DNA of 52,554 nucleotides from Lachnospiraceae bacterium (GTDB taxonomy: Bacteria; Bacillota; Clostridia; Lachnospirales; Lachnospiraceae): contig JAEEGT010000113.1 of assembly GCA_016280465.1 (NCBI GenBank), forward strand, positions 1 through 52,554. The letters are read 5' to 3'. A program made the translations under genes and the position numbers. Below, piece after piece: positions 8,959 through 17,003 of this stretch; the stretch's first letter is position 1, and each line of letters opens with the position of its first letter. The notes under the pieces are model-generated. The model made no database searches and was not told the DNA's origin. It was given only the letters and a program-made list of their open reading frames with translations.

Positions 8959-9984
8959 TTATCTTATTCCGATCTCGGTGTCGGTACCGTCGGTGCTGGA
9001 ATGTGCCTTGATATAATCCACCACTTCATCGATGGTGGTAAAAGCAAGGCCTACATAGCTGTCCGCACATCCGTAATAGAGGGCGATCTTTCCGCTCTCG
9101 GGATCGTGAATGGTAGCGCAGGGGAAGCATACGTTGGGAACGAAGCCTCTTTCTTCGTACCAGTCTTCGGGTGTAAGGAGGTAGTCCTCGCAGCGGTATT
9201 TCACAACGGAAGGATTATCGATATCAAGGATCGCTCCGCCGATGGAGTAAACAAAACCGTTACAGGTGCTGCTTACGCCGTGGTAGAAAAGAAGCCATCC
9301 TTCGCTGGTCTCGATGGGTGCCGCACCGCCGCCGATCTTGACAGCCTGCCACCACTTGCCATTGGGGCTCATGACATGACGGTGCTTGCCCCAGTAGGTC
9401 ATATCCGGGGATTCGCTTAAGAAGATATCTCCGAAGGGAGTGTGTCCGGAATCGGAGGGACGGCTCAGCATCAAATAGTTACCGTTGACTTTTCTCGGGA
9501 AAAGAACTGCATTTCTGTTAAAGGGAATGAAAGGATTCTCAAGACGGGTAAAGGTCTTAAAGTCCTTGGTGCATGCAAGTCCGATGGCCGCGCCGTAGAA
9601 ATCACCGCACCAGATGATATAGTAGGTATCCTCAACCTTAACAAGGCGGGGATCGTAGGCATATCTGGGCATGAAGGGCTCACCCTTTTCATTGACAAAG
9701 GGTACTTTTTCCTTGTCAAATTCCCAATGGATGGCATCCTTGGATCTGCCGAGATATACGTAGGGAATACCGTTGGTCTGCTCACCGCGGAACACACCGA
9801 TAAAGCCGTCTTCAAAAGGCATTACGGCACTGTTGAAGATACGTGCCACACCCTCCACCGGGTTTCTTCCGACGATGGGGTTCTCGGTGTATCTCCAAAG
9901 GGGTGCTCCCTTATGGTCCGCAGGCTTATCCTGCCAGGGAATGTTCTTTACGGGGGGACAGTTTAAAATCTTTACTTTGCTCAT
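8959..9984 (-). CDS. GH130 (subfamily 2-like) beta-1,4-mannooligosaccharide phosphorylase
   Basis: 341 residues with GH130 propeller motifs: NPIVGRNPVEGVARIFNSA, the proposed proton-donor Asp in RYAYDPRLVK near 110, GLACTKDFKTF, FNRNAVLFPRKVNGNYLMLSRPSD and IGGGAAPIETSEGWLLFYHGV. GH130_2 enzymes release mannose 1-phosphate from the non-reducing end of beta-1,4-mannooligosaccharides. Its sequence type differs clearly from the GH130_1-like gene at 671, so the two are complementary rather than duplicates, as in characterised clostridial mannan loci. It has an AGAAAGGA ribosome site preceded by a CGTGAAA/TTTCACG dyad, and manA follows 16 bp later. Confidence 0.87.
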   Translation of the reverse strand: MSKVKILNCPPVKNIPWQDKPADHKGAPLWRYTENPIVGRNPVEGVARIFNSAVMPFEDGFIGVFRGEQTNGIPYVYLGRSKDAIHWEFDKEKVPFVNEKGEPFMPRYAYDPRLVKVEDTYYIIWCGDFYGAAIGLACTKDFKTFTRLENPFIPFNRNAVLFPRKVNGNYLMLSRPSDSGHTPFGDIFLSESPDMTYWGKHRHVMSPNGKWWQAVKIGGGAAPIETSEGWLLFYHGVSSTCNGFVYSIGGAILDIDNPSVVKYRCEDYLLTPEDWYEERGFVPNVCFPCATIHDPESGKIALYYGCADSYVGLAFTTIDEVVDYIKAHSSTDGTDTEIGIR

Positions 9985-9999
9985 AGATCGTCCTTTCTG

Positions 10000-10019
10000 C
10001 GTGAAACCTTGTTTTCACG
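10000..10019 (-). promoter_or_regulatory. Dyad CGTGAAA-N6-TTTCACG in the leader of the GH130_2-like gene
   Basis: A perfect 7-bp inverted repeat lies just upstream of the ribosome site, in the 99-bp gap between the alpha-galactosidase and phosphorylase genes. It could be an operator or an mRNA hairpin; the sequence does not decide. It lacks a U-tract, so it is not a standard terminator. Confidence 0.4.
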
Positions 10020-10083
10020 TACTGTGGTTTATTTGTGTTCTTTTATGGTTCTTTTGTGTATAGCATGGCTTGAGAGGCCATAC

Positions 10084-12267
10084 TCAGTCGACCCTCAACA
10101 GATGTACCAGTTTTGAGTCGAAATCACCGTTCAGCGAGTCCATGGGAAGGCCGGCATACATCAGTACTTCCGATCCGTACACCCTGCCGGTGGTCTCGTC
10201 TTTGTAGGATACCCCCGGTTCAAGTCCCTGAAGCTTTATGAACCGAACCTTGGTATTGGCTTCGTTAAGGCCCTTTACAAAGGTCACAAGGATCTCGGAA
10301 CCGTCTTTCTTTTGCACCATCCAGGCATCAAACTTTCCGTTTTCGGAAAAAGAAGCCAGTCTGTAATAATCTCCGTTTCTCACAAGATCGCCGTACTTAT
10401 GGTAGTCCGCCACCTGAGTGGGGATCAGGTCCCTGTCCCCTTCGGAGATCTTTGTGATGTCCAGCTCATATCCGAAGGTTCCCGCAAGAGCCACGTGCCC
10501 TCTTGTCTTAAAGGGAGTCACCCTTCCCACCGTGTGGTTGGGGCAGTCCGAAACGTGGGCGCCCATGCAGGAAAGAGGATAAACAAGGGCCGTGCCCTCC
10601 TGGATCTTAAGCCTCTCTATAGCATCCGTATCGTCGCTGGTCCAAATCTGGGGACTGTAATAGAGCATGCCGGGATCGAACCTTGCACCGCCTCCCGAAC
10701 AGTTTTCGAGAAGAAGGTTAGGAAACTCGGTCACGAGAGTCTCCTGCATGCGGTAGACCGCCAGCACATAACGGTGTAACAGTTCTCCCTGCCGGTCGGC
10801 GGGAAGTCCTGCGGAATAAAGGTCCGTCAGTTGTCTGTTCATATCCCACTTCAGGTACTCGATGTTGGCACTCTTAAGAACGGTCTTAACGGAATTCCAG
10901 GTGTGTTCCCAGACCTCGGGCCTGGTAAGATCCAGCACCAGCTGGTTTCTTGAACGGGTAGGTGTGCGGCCCGGAACCGAAATTGTCCAGTCCGGATGCG
11001 CCCTGTAAAGGTCCGAATCGGGACTCACCATTTCAGGCTCCATCCAGATACCGAACTTAAGGCCCAGGGCATTAACGCCATCCACTAAAGGCTTCAGGCC
11101 GCCGGGTAGCTTCTTTTCATTGACATACCAGTCTCCCAGGGATGAATTGTCGTCGTTTCTGACGCCGAACCATCCGTCGTCCATGACCAGCATCTCAATG
11201 CCGCGCTTCGAGGCTTCTTTGGCGATGCTTAAAAGTTTCTCCGTATCGAAGTTGAAGTAGGTGGCCTCCCAGTTGTTTATGAGGATAGGTCTTTCTTTGG
11301 CCCTGTAGGGGCTTCGGATCAAATGCTCTCTGTAAAGATCGTGGAAGGTCCTTGTCATGTGTCCCAGGCCCTCGTGAGAATAGACCATCACCGCTTCGGG
11401 GGCGGTAAATTGTTCGCCCGGCTCTAACTTCCAGCGAAAATGATAGGGATTTATGCCCATCAGGACTCTCACTTTGTTAAACTGGTCAAGGTGGGCCGAG
11501 GCGGTGAAATTACCGGAATATACAAAAGAAAAGCCGTAAACATCACCTGTTGTCTGGGTTGTGTTGTTACTGCAAAGTGCTATGAAGGGATGCTCCTGAT
11601 GACTTGATTCACCCCTTATGGAACCCACACCCTGAGTTCCGTGGGCGATGGACCTTGTTTCGATGTTTCTCTCTCTTGCCCAGGATCCGTGAAGAGAAAG
11701 AAGCTTATAATCGTCATTGTCTATGTCAAGGCAGGTTGACATAATATTTGTTATGTAAACATTGCTGTCTTTCGAGCCGTTTTCGACCCGAAGGCTCCTT
11801 ACCACCGCATCAAGTCCCTCAAAGACCGAATAAACAAGGAAAACCTTCAGTTTGAGGATGGGATCCTCAAGGCAGACCGTCAGGGTCTCGCACTCTGCTT
11901 CGCTTCCGAAGGTGGCGGGAAGTCCTTCAAGTTTCAGCTTTCCTTTTTCGATCGTGTGGTTTACATAATACAGTTCCGCGGAACAGGTCCCGTCTTCTCT
12001 CTGCGCTTCAAAGGCTGCGGGACGATAATCTCCCGTACCCGAAACGGGATACTCCATGGGGGCAAAATCCAGGAAAGAGTTCTTTTCCCTCAGGCGCTCC
12101 GAAGGGCGGGTGCCTTCGGTACGGGCAAGGTAGGAAAGGTCTTCGTTACCGATCCTTCGTCCGTAGTAATAATGTACAAGATACCTGTCATCCTCTATTC
12201 CGAAGACATAACTCGAAGAAGGGGTGTCAAGTTTAAAGGTCTTACGTTCCTCACAAAAGGTTATCAT
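10084..12267 (-). CDS. GH36 alpha-galactosidase
   Basis: 727 residues, the normal length of clostridial GH36 enzymes, and no signal peptide, so cytoplasmic. The central TIM barrel shows MLVMDDGWFG, FGIWMEPEMVSPDSDLYR, the nucleophile Asp in YLKWDMNRQLTD near 475, LENCSGGGARFDPGML and the acid/base Asp in WTSDDTDAIERL near 545. An N-terminal beta-sandwich (about 1-320) and a small C-terminal beta domain complete the family layout. It removes alpha-1,6-galactose side groups, here most likely from imported galactomannooligosaccharides given the flanking GH130 genes. It starts 19 bp after the esterase stop. Three copies of the GTTATGTNAAC-type motif lie in its N-terminal third. Confidence 0.95.
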   Translation of the reverse strand: MITFCEERKTFKLDTPSSSYVFGIEDDRYLVHYYYGRRIGNEDLSYLARTEGTRPSERLREKNSFLDFAPMEYPVSGTGDYRPAAFEAQREDGTCSAELYYVNHTIEKGKLKLEGLPATFGSEAECETLTVCLEDPILKLKVFLVYSVFEGLDAVVRSLRVENGSKDSNVYITNIMSTCLDIDNDDYKLLSLHGSWARERNIETRSIAHGTQGVGSIRGESSHQEHPFIALCSNNTTQTTGDVYGFSFVYSGNFTASAHLDQFNKVRVLMGINPYHFRWKLEPGEQFTAPEAVMVYSHEGLGHMTRTFHDLYREHLIRSPYRAKERPILINNWEATYFNFDTEKLLSIAKEASKRGIEMLVMDDGWFGVRNDDNSSLGDWYVNEKKLPGGLKPLVDGVNALGLKFGIWMEPEMVSPDSDLYRAHPDWTISVPGRTPTRSRNQLVLDLTRPEVWEHTWNSVKTVLKSANIEYLKWDMNRQLTDLYSAGLPADRQGELLHRYVLAVYRMQETLVTEFPNLLLENCSGGGARFDPGMLYYSPQIWTSDDTDAIERLKIQEGTALVYPLSCMGAHVSDCPNHTVGRVTPFKTRGHVALAGTFGYELDITKISEGDRDLIPTQVADYHKYGDLVRNGDYYRLASFSENGKFDAWMVQKKDGSEILVTFVKGLNEANTKVRFIKLQGLEPGVSYKDETTGRVYGSEVLMYAGLPMDSLNGDFDSKLVHLLRVD
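11735..11969. repeat. Cluster of three GTTATGTNAAC-type motifs inside the GH36 gene
   Basis: GTTGACATAAT (11735-11745) and exact GTTATGTAAAC (11750-11760) form an inverted pair 4 bp apart. GTTTACATAAT lies at 11959-11969. They sit in three different codon phases or directions of the GH36 gene. Confidence 0.8.
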
Positions 12268-12286
12268 TTATCGATCCTTTCGATCC

Positions 12287-13426
12287 CTACAGATTTCCCC
12301 GAAGTTCCTTGAAGGGTACGTTGAATTTGCGGCTCAGGTATTCGCCCAGTTCTTTGGCTGCCACAAAGTGTGCCTTGTAACCGGGATGGGAATGGGATCC
12401 CACGGTCTCGGGAGTGGTGTCGGACATCCTTAAATACTCAACATTGTTGTCCCCTGTCTCTTTGATGTACTCTTCCATGGCTCCCTTGATGACGGGTTCA
12501 AGCTCACAGCCAAGCATGCCGTATACCCAGAGAATCAGGGAGGTAGGGTTATTGCGCCTTAACATCTTAAAGAAGTTTACGATGGCATCGTGGACCTTTT
12601 GAACATCCTCGGGGTTCTTCTCTCCCGTTGCTTCATCAATGCGCATCTTGCATACTCCGTAGCCCGGAACTTCCATCGGAGGCTGTGTGAAAGCTGAATT
12701 GTCGTTGGTGCCAAGATTTACGATTATGGCATCGGGAACCCAGCTTGAAAAATCGTATTTGTTCTGAGCCCCGAGACGCTTGTTGATCTCGCCCTCGGAA
12801 ATGCCGCATACGGGCTCGTAAATGCTTGGGATGTTGTGCTTGGGATTGTTGTCCCAGGCAATATATACTCCCCATCCGCCCTGGGAAATGAGACGGGTCT
12901 CAACATCCATTTCTTTTTCCAGGATCGTGGCGTAGTTGCGGCTGGAGCTCATGTACATGGCAAGCCACTCGGTATCGTCGAGAGCGCCGTAGGTACCTTC
13001 CCCGGAGGTTATGCTGTCACCGATAAATTCAAGCTTGAGTTTAGGTTCTTTCACCGGTTCAAAGGTTCCGTCGGTGGAAAAGCCCCTGACCAGCACGTGG
13101 CAGAGTTCATCCTCACCCATGGCCTGGGTCTCTCTGTAGAATTTAACGTTCTTTACAACTCCCGGAACCATACTGCGATAGAGGCAGATATCGTGGTCTC
13201 CGGGAAGGAGCATCTGTCTTCCCATCAGGGCTCCGTTGATCTCATAGGCGACCCAGGGCTCGTGAAAGCCGCAGTCGGACTCTATGTGGATCCAAAGTTC
13301 GGAGCCTGTGCAGTTGACTTCAACTCCTGCATGATTCCAGAAAAGGGGCAGCGGCGTAGCGCCCTCCACGGTACGGCCGTGGACCCGTTTGTTACCGATC
13401 TCGTTAATATCGTAAAACTTAGGCAT
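12287..13426 (-). CDS. CE2-type GDSL esterase, probably acetyl-mannan/xylan oligosaccharide deacetylase
   Basis: 379 residues: an N-terminal jelly-roll (about 1-115; VNCTGSELWIHIESDCG) joined to an SGNH hydrolase domain, the carbohydrate esterase 2 layout. The nucleophile is in LEFIGDSITSGEGTYG near 138, the oxyanion Asn in VNLGTNDNSAF and the His in SHSHPGYKAH near 347. CE2 enzymes remove O-acetyl groups from sugars. No signal peptide is present, so it would act on imported acetylated oligosaccharides. It is the first gene of the minus-strand mannan operon, with an AGAGGAG ribosome site and a clear promoter. Substrate assignment to mannan rests on the neighbours. Confidence 0.85.
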   Translation of the reverse strand: MPKFYDINEIGNKRVHGRTVEGATPLPLFWNHAGVEVNCTGSELWIHIESDCGFHEPWVAYEINGALMGRQMLLPGDHDICLYRSMVPGVVKNVKFYRETQAMGEDELCHVLVRGFSTDGTFEPVKEPKLKLEFIGDSITSGEGTYGALDDTEWLAMYMSSSRNYATILEKEMDVETRLISQGGWGVYIAWDNNPKHNIPSIYEPVCGISEGEINKRLGAQNKYDFSSWVPDAIIVNLGTNDNSAFTQPPMEVPGYGVCKMRIDEATGEKNPEDVQKVHDAIVNFFKMLRRNNPTSLILWVYGMLGCELEPVIKGAMEEYIKETGDNNVEYLRMSDTTPETVGSHSHPGYKAHFVAAKELGEYLSRKFNVPFKELRGNL

Positions 13427-13482
13427 AGTACTGTTTTCTCCTCTCGGACTGCGGTTTTTGACCTATGCAGCATACATGAAAT

Positions 13483-13511
13483 ATTTTACTAAAATCCCCT
13501 TCAGGTTTCAA
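13483..13511 (-). promoter_or_regulatory. Promoter of the mannan operon (esterase first)
   Basis: Minus strand TTGAAA (13511-13506), 17-base spacer, TAAAAT (13488-13483), about 50 nt before the esterase ATG. It diverges from the ABC-F promoter. Confidence 0.65.
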
Positions 13512-13547
13512 TCATTTCCCGCCTTTGTAACAATCTTTTTTCAATGC

Positions 13548-13575
13548 TTGCAAAATGCAGGATTTTCTGTAAAAT
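13548..13575 (+). promoter_or_regulatory. Promoter of the ABC-F gene
   Basis: Plus strand TTGCAA, 16-base spacer, TAAAAT. The leader of about 65 nt has a short GTGC/GCAC hairpin and ends in AAGGAG before the ATG at 13649. Confidence 0.5.
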
Positions 13576-13648
13576 GATAGAGGTTAACTTTCAATGCGGC
13601 CGTTTCGCCGCCGTGCTTTTTGCACCTGCAGTAAATAAGGAGTTTTAA

Positions 13649-15286
13649 ATGATAGCAGCAAACAACGTCACATACAGAGTGGGCAAGAAAGCCCTTTTTG
13701 AAGATGTAAACATCAAGTTCACCGAAGGCAACTGTTACGGTCTCATCGGTGCCAACGGTGCCGGAAAATCCACCTTCTTAAAGATCCTTGCCGGACAGCT
13801 TGATACAACAAACGGTGATATCACCATCACACCCGGACAGAGACTTTCGGTCCTTGAGCAGGACCACTTCAAATACGACGCATACCCCGTTATGGATACG
13901 GTCATCATGGGCAACAAGCGTCTCTACGACATCATGAAGGAAAAGGATGCCATCTACGCCAAGGAAGATTTCTCCGACGAGGACGGTATCAGAGCCTCCG
14001 AGCTTGAAGGAGAATTTGCGGAATTAAACGGCTGGGAAGCAGAATCCAACGCCGCCATGCTGTTGAACGGTCTGGGCATCGACAACGAATACCACTATTC
14101 TCTTGTGGGAGACCTGGACGGAAGCCAGAAGGTGAAGGTCCTCCTTGCCAAGGCGCTTTTCGGCAATCCCGATATCCTGCTCCTTGACGAGCCTACCAAC
14201 CACCTGGATCTGGATGCCATCGCATGGCTTGAGGAATTCCTCATCGACTTTGAAAACACGGTCATCGTGGTAAGCCACGACCGTTACTTTTTAAATAAAG
14301 TCTGCACCCACACTGCGGACATCGACTACGGCAAGATCCAGCTCTATGCCGGTAACTACGATTTCTGGTACGAATCTTCACAGCTCCTTATCAAACAGAT
14401 GAAGGAAGCCAATAAAAAGAAAGAAGAAAAGATCAAGGAACTGCAGGAGTTCATCTCCCGTTTCTCCGCCAACGCTTCGAAATCAAAGCAGGCCACATCC
14501 AGAAAGCGTGCCCTCGAAAAGATCGAGCTTGACGAGATCAAGCCTTCAAGCCGTAAATATCCTTACATCGATTTCAGACCCGACCGTGAGATCGGTAACG
14601 AAGTCCTTACGGTGGAGGGAATCTCCAAGACCATCAACGGTGAAAATGTATTGGATAACGTATCCTTTATCCTTGGCCACGATGATAAGGTAGCCTTTGT
14701 AGGCTCCAACGAGCTGGCTAAGACCACACTTTTCAAGATCCTTACCGGCGAGCTTGAGCCCGACGAAGGAAGCTACAAATGGGGCGTTACCACAAGCCTT
14801 GCTTACTTCCCCAAGGATCCCACCAATGAATTCGACAACGATTACACCATCGTGGACTGGCTCACAGGCTACTCTCCCGTCAAGGATGCCACCTACGTAC
14901 GCGGTTTTCTGGGACGTATGCTTTTTGCCGGCGAAGACGGTGTCAAGAAGGTGAAGGTCCTCTCCGGAGGTGAGAAGGTTCGCTGCCTTCTTTCCAAGAT
15001 GATGATCTCCGGTGCCAACTGCCTGATCTTCGATGAGCCCACCAACCACCTGGACATGGAATCCATCACCGCTTTAAACAACGGCATGATCAAGTTCCCC
15101 GGTGTAGAGCTCTTTGCCTGCCGCGACCACCAGGTTGTGGAGACCACGGCCAACAGGATCATCGAGATACTTCCAAACGGTACCATAATCGATAAGATCA
15201 CTACCTACGACGAATACCTTGCCAGCGATGAAATGGCAAGAAAGCGCACCATCTTCACCGCAAACCGCGAGGATGACGAAGAATAG
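13649..15286 (+). CDS. ABC-F ATPase, YbiT-like, with degenerate second ATPase site
   Basis: 545 residues with two ABC cassettes joined by a charged linker (about 245-310, KEANKKKEEKIKELQEF) and no membrane segment. ABC-F proteins act on the ribosome; this one resembles the YbiT branch throughout. Cassette 1 has GANGAGKST, LLLDEPTNHLD and VVSHDRYF, but its signature is LDGSQ. Cassette 2 has a normal LSGGEK and FDEPTNHLDMES, but its Walker A is GSNELAKTT (near 352), where the glycine before the lysine is Ala, and the H-loop His is replaced (FACRDHQ in place of VSHDRE). One composite site is therefore probably impaired. Which translation step it serves is not known from sequence. A hairpin terminator follows. 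Confidence 0.9.
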   Translation: MIAANNVTYRVGKKALFEDVNIKFTEGNCYGLIGANGAGKSTFLKILAGQLDTTNGDITITPGQRLSVLEQDHFKYDAYPVMDTVIMGNKRLYDIMKEKDAIYAKEDFSDEDGIRASELEGEFAELNGWEAESNAAMLLNGLGIDNEYHYSLVGDLDGSQKVKVLLAKALFGNPDILLLDEPTNHLDLDAIAWLEEFLIDFENTVIVVSHDRYFLNKVCTHTADIDYGKIQLYAGNYDFWYESSQLLIKQMKEANKKKEEKIKELQEFISRFSANASKSKQATSRKRALEKIELDEIKPSSRKYPYIDFRPDREIGNEVLTVEGISKTINGENVLDNVSFILGHDDKVAFVGSNELAKTTLFKILTGELEPDEGSYKWGVTTSLAYFPKDPTNEFDNDYTIVDWLTGYSPVKDATYVRGFLGRMLFAGEDGVKKVKVLSGGEKVRCLLSKMMISGANCLIFDEPTNHLDMESITALNNGMIKFPGVELFACRDHQVVETTANRIIEILPNGTIIDKITTYDEYLASDEMARKRTIFTANREDDEE

Positions 15287-15295
15287 ACCCGTTTT

Positions 15296-15325
15296 CAAAG
15301 CCCATTCCCCAAAGGATGGGCTTTG
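15296..15325 (+). terminator. Terminator between the ABC-F and PHP-HAD genes
   Basis: CAAAGCCCAT/ATGGGCTTTG, a perfect 10-bp stem with a 10-nt loop, then TTTAA. The T-run is short, so some read-through into the next gene is likely. Confidence 0.7.
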
Positions 15326-15344
15326 TTTAAAGAAAGGAAAACCC

Positions 15345-17003
15345 ATGATAGACCTGCACGTACACTCTTGCTGCTCCGACGGAACACTTACCCCCGAAGA
15401 ACTGGTTGACCTTGCCATGGAAAAGGGACTCACCGCCATGGCCCTTACGGACCACGATACAATGGACGGTGTAAAGCGCATACAGGATTACGCAAACTCG
15501 CTTCGCTCTCAAGGTAAAGAAAATGTTCCTGAGATAATTCCCGGCATCGAGCTTTCAACCGAGAGAGACGGAAAAGATGTGCACGTTGTCGGACTTTATG
15601 TAAACCAAGACGCTCCGGATTTTAAAAAGTATATTAAGGATTTCGTTGAATCCAGAGATAAAAGAAACGAGATCATGTGCGAAAGGCTTCGCAAACACGG
15701 AGTTGACATAACTATGGAAGAACTCCTGTCCCGTTTCCCGGGAGCAGTGATCACGAGGGCTCATTTTGCAAGACTTATCATGGAAAAGGGATATGTACGC
15801 TCCATGCCCGACGTCTTCGAAAAATATATCGGAGACCACGCACCCTGCTATGTACCAAGGGAGAAAGTCACCCCCGAGCAGGCGGTAAAGCTTATACTCA
15901 AAGCCGACGGCATACCGGTGCTGGCTCATCCGATCCTCTACAATCTTTCTGACAGAAAACTGGAGCAGCTGATCCTCGATCTTAAAGAAAAAGGACTTCT
16001 CGGTATCGAGGCGGTGTATTCCACCTACTCTCCCGCCGATGAACGAAAAATACGTGCTTTTGCATATAAATATCATCTGTTATTATCAGGTGGCAGCGAT
16101 TTTCACGGAAAGAACAAGGACAGGATAGATCTTGGAACAGGTCTTGGCAATCTGAAGGTTCCCGAGGAATTTCTTGATAAGATAAAGCTGGCCGGAAGGA
16201 ATGTTCTTTTTAGCGATCTTGACGGTACCCTTTTTCTTAAGGACTCAACCATCAGCCCCGAAATGCACGCAGCGCTTAAAGCCATGACGGACAAGGGATA
16301 TCGTTTCGTTATCAATTCCGGTCGTCCTCTTCCCAGTGTTATGGAAAGAATTGTTAATTTAGGATTTAACTTTTCAAATATGTATGTGATCTCCAATAAC
16401 GGAGGTCTGATCTACGATTATGAGACCGGGAATATCATCAAGGATTTCAGGCTTTCACAGGATACCATCCGCAAGGTGGTGGACATGGCCAAGGAGGCGG
16501 GGATACATGTTCACAGTTATACGGACAGTGAGATCGTGGGCTTCGAAGACGATGACGAGCTTAAGTTCTACAGGGAAAGGATCCATATGCCCTTCATCAA
16601 GACCGATGACATCGCAGGATGCCTGCCTCAGGGTTCCTTTAAGGTACAGATCATCTCACTTGATAATATTCCCGCTCTGGCGGCACTGAAGGACAGGATC
16701 CTTGCCGCACTCCCCCTGGAAGTTGATGCGGTATTCTCAAACGATCAGTATCTGGAGATCGTGCCCAAGGGTGTCAGCAAGGGAGACGCCATGCTTTATC
16801 TGGCAGACTTTTTACCCGTGCCCCGCTCCCGTCTGTTTGCCGCCGGTGATGAGCATAACGACATGACCATGATACAGTATGCGGGTACCGGCATTGCCAT
16901 GAAAAACGGCTGCGAAGAATTAAAAGCCGCCGCAGACATCGTCACCCTGAGGGACAATGACCACGACGGCCTTCTTGAAGTCATAGAAAAGTATTTTGTT
17001 TAA
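15345..17003 (+). CDS. PHP phosphoesterase fused to a Cof-type HAD phosphatase
   Basis: The ORF track start (15219) lies inside the ABC-F gene. The ATG at 15345 follows AAAGGA and opens exactly at the PHP domain, giving 552 residues. Residues 1-285 are a PHP domain with its metal ligands (MIDLHVHSCCSDG, LTDHDT, PGIELS, LAHP, SGGSDFHG) like the YciV/TrpH nucleotide phosphatase group. Residues 286-552 are a Cof-type HAD with all four motifs (LFSDLDGTLF, INSGRP, EIVPKGVSKGDA, AAGDEHNDM). Both active sites look complete. PHP relatives hydrolyse 3',5'-bisphosphonucleotides or RNA ends and Cof HADs act on sugar or nucleotide phosphates, so a two-step nucleotide or phosphosugar dephosphorylation is conceivable. 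The stop overlaps that of the convergent regulator gene. Confidence 0.9.
   Translation: MIDLHVHSCCSDGTLTPEELVDLAMEKGLTAMALTDHDTMDGVKRIQDYANSLRSQGKENVPEIIPGIELSTERDGKDVHVVGLYVNQDAPDFKKYIKDFVESRDKRNEIMCERLRKHGVDITMEELLSRFPGAVITRAHFARLIMEKGYVRSMPDVFEKYIGDHAPCYVPREKVTPEQAVKLILKADGIPVLAHPILYNLSDRKLEQLILDLKEKGLLGIEAVYSTYSPADERKIRAFAYKYHLLLSGGSDFHGKNKDRIDLGTGLGNLKVPEEFLDKIKLAGRNVLFSDLDGTLFLKDSTISPEMHAALKAMTDKGYRFVINSGRPLPSVMERIVNLGFNFSNMYVISNNGGLIYDYETGNIIKDFRLSQDTIRKVVDMAKEAGIHVHSYTDSEIVGFEDDDELKFYRERIHMPFIKTDDIAGCLPQGSFKVQIISLDNIPALAALKDRILAALPLEVDAVFSNDQYLEIVPKGVSKGDAMLYLADFLPVPRSRLFAAGDEHNDMTMIQYAGTGIAMKNGCEELKAAADIVTLRDNDHDGLLEVIEKYFV
15702..15712 (-). repeat. GTTATGTNAAC motif inside the PHP domain gene
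   Basis: Exact reverse copy GTTGACATAAC, encoding V-D-I-T in the plus-strand gene. The Ile uses ATA. Confidence 0.85.

Noticed and set aside
12188-12220. Further copy of the 11-mer at GAAGACATAAC
   Set aside because: Only the ACATAAC half matches, so it was not counted.
12836-13492. 218-aa plus-strand ORF
   Set aside because: Antisense to the CE2-type esterase gene and running through its promoter.
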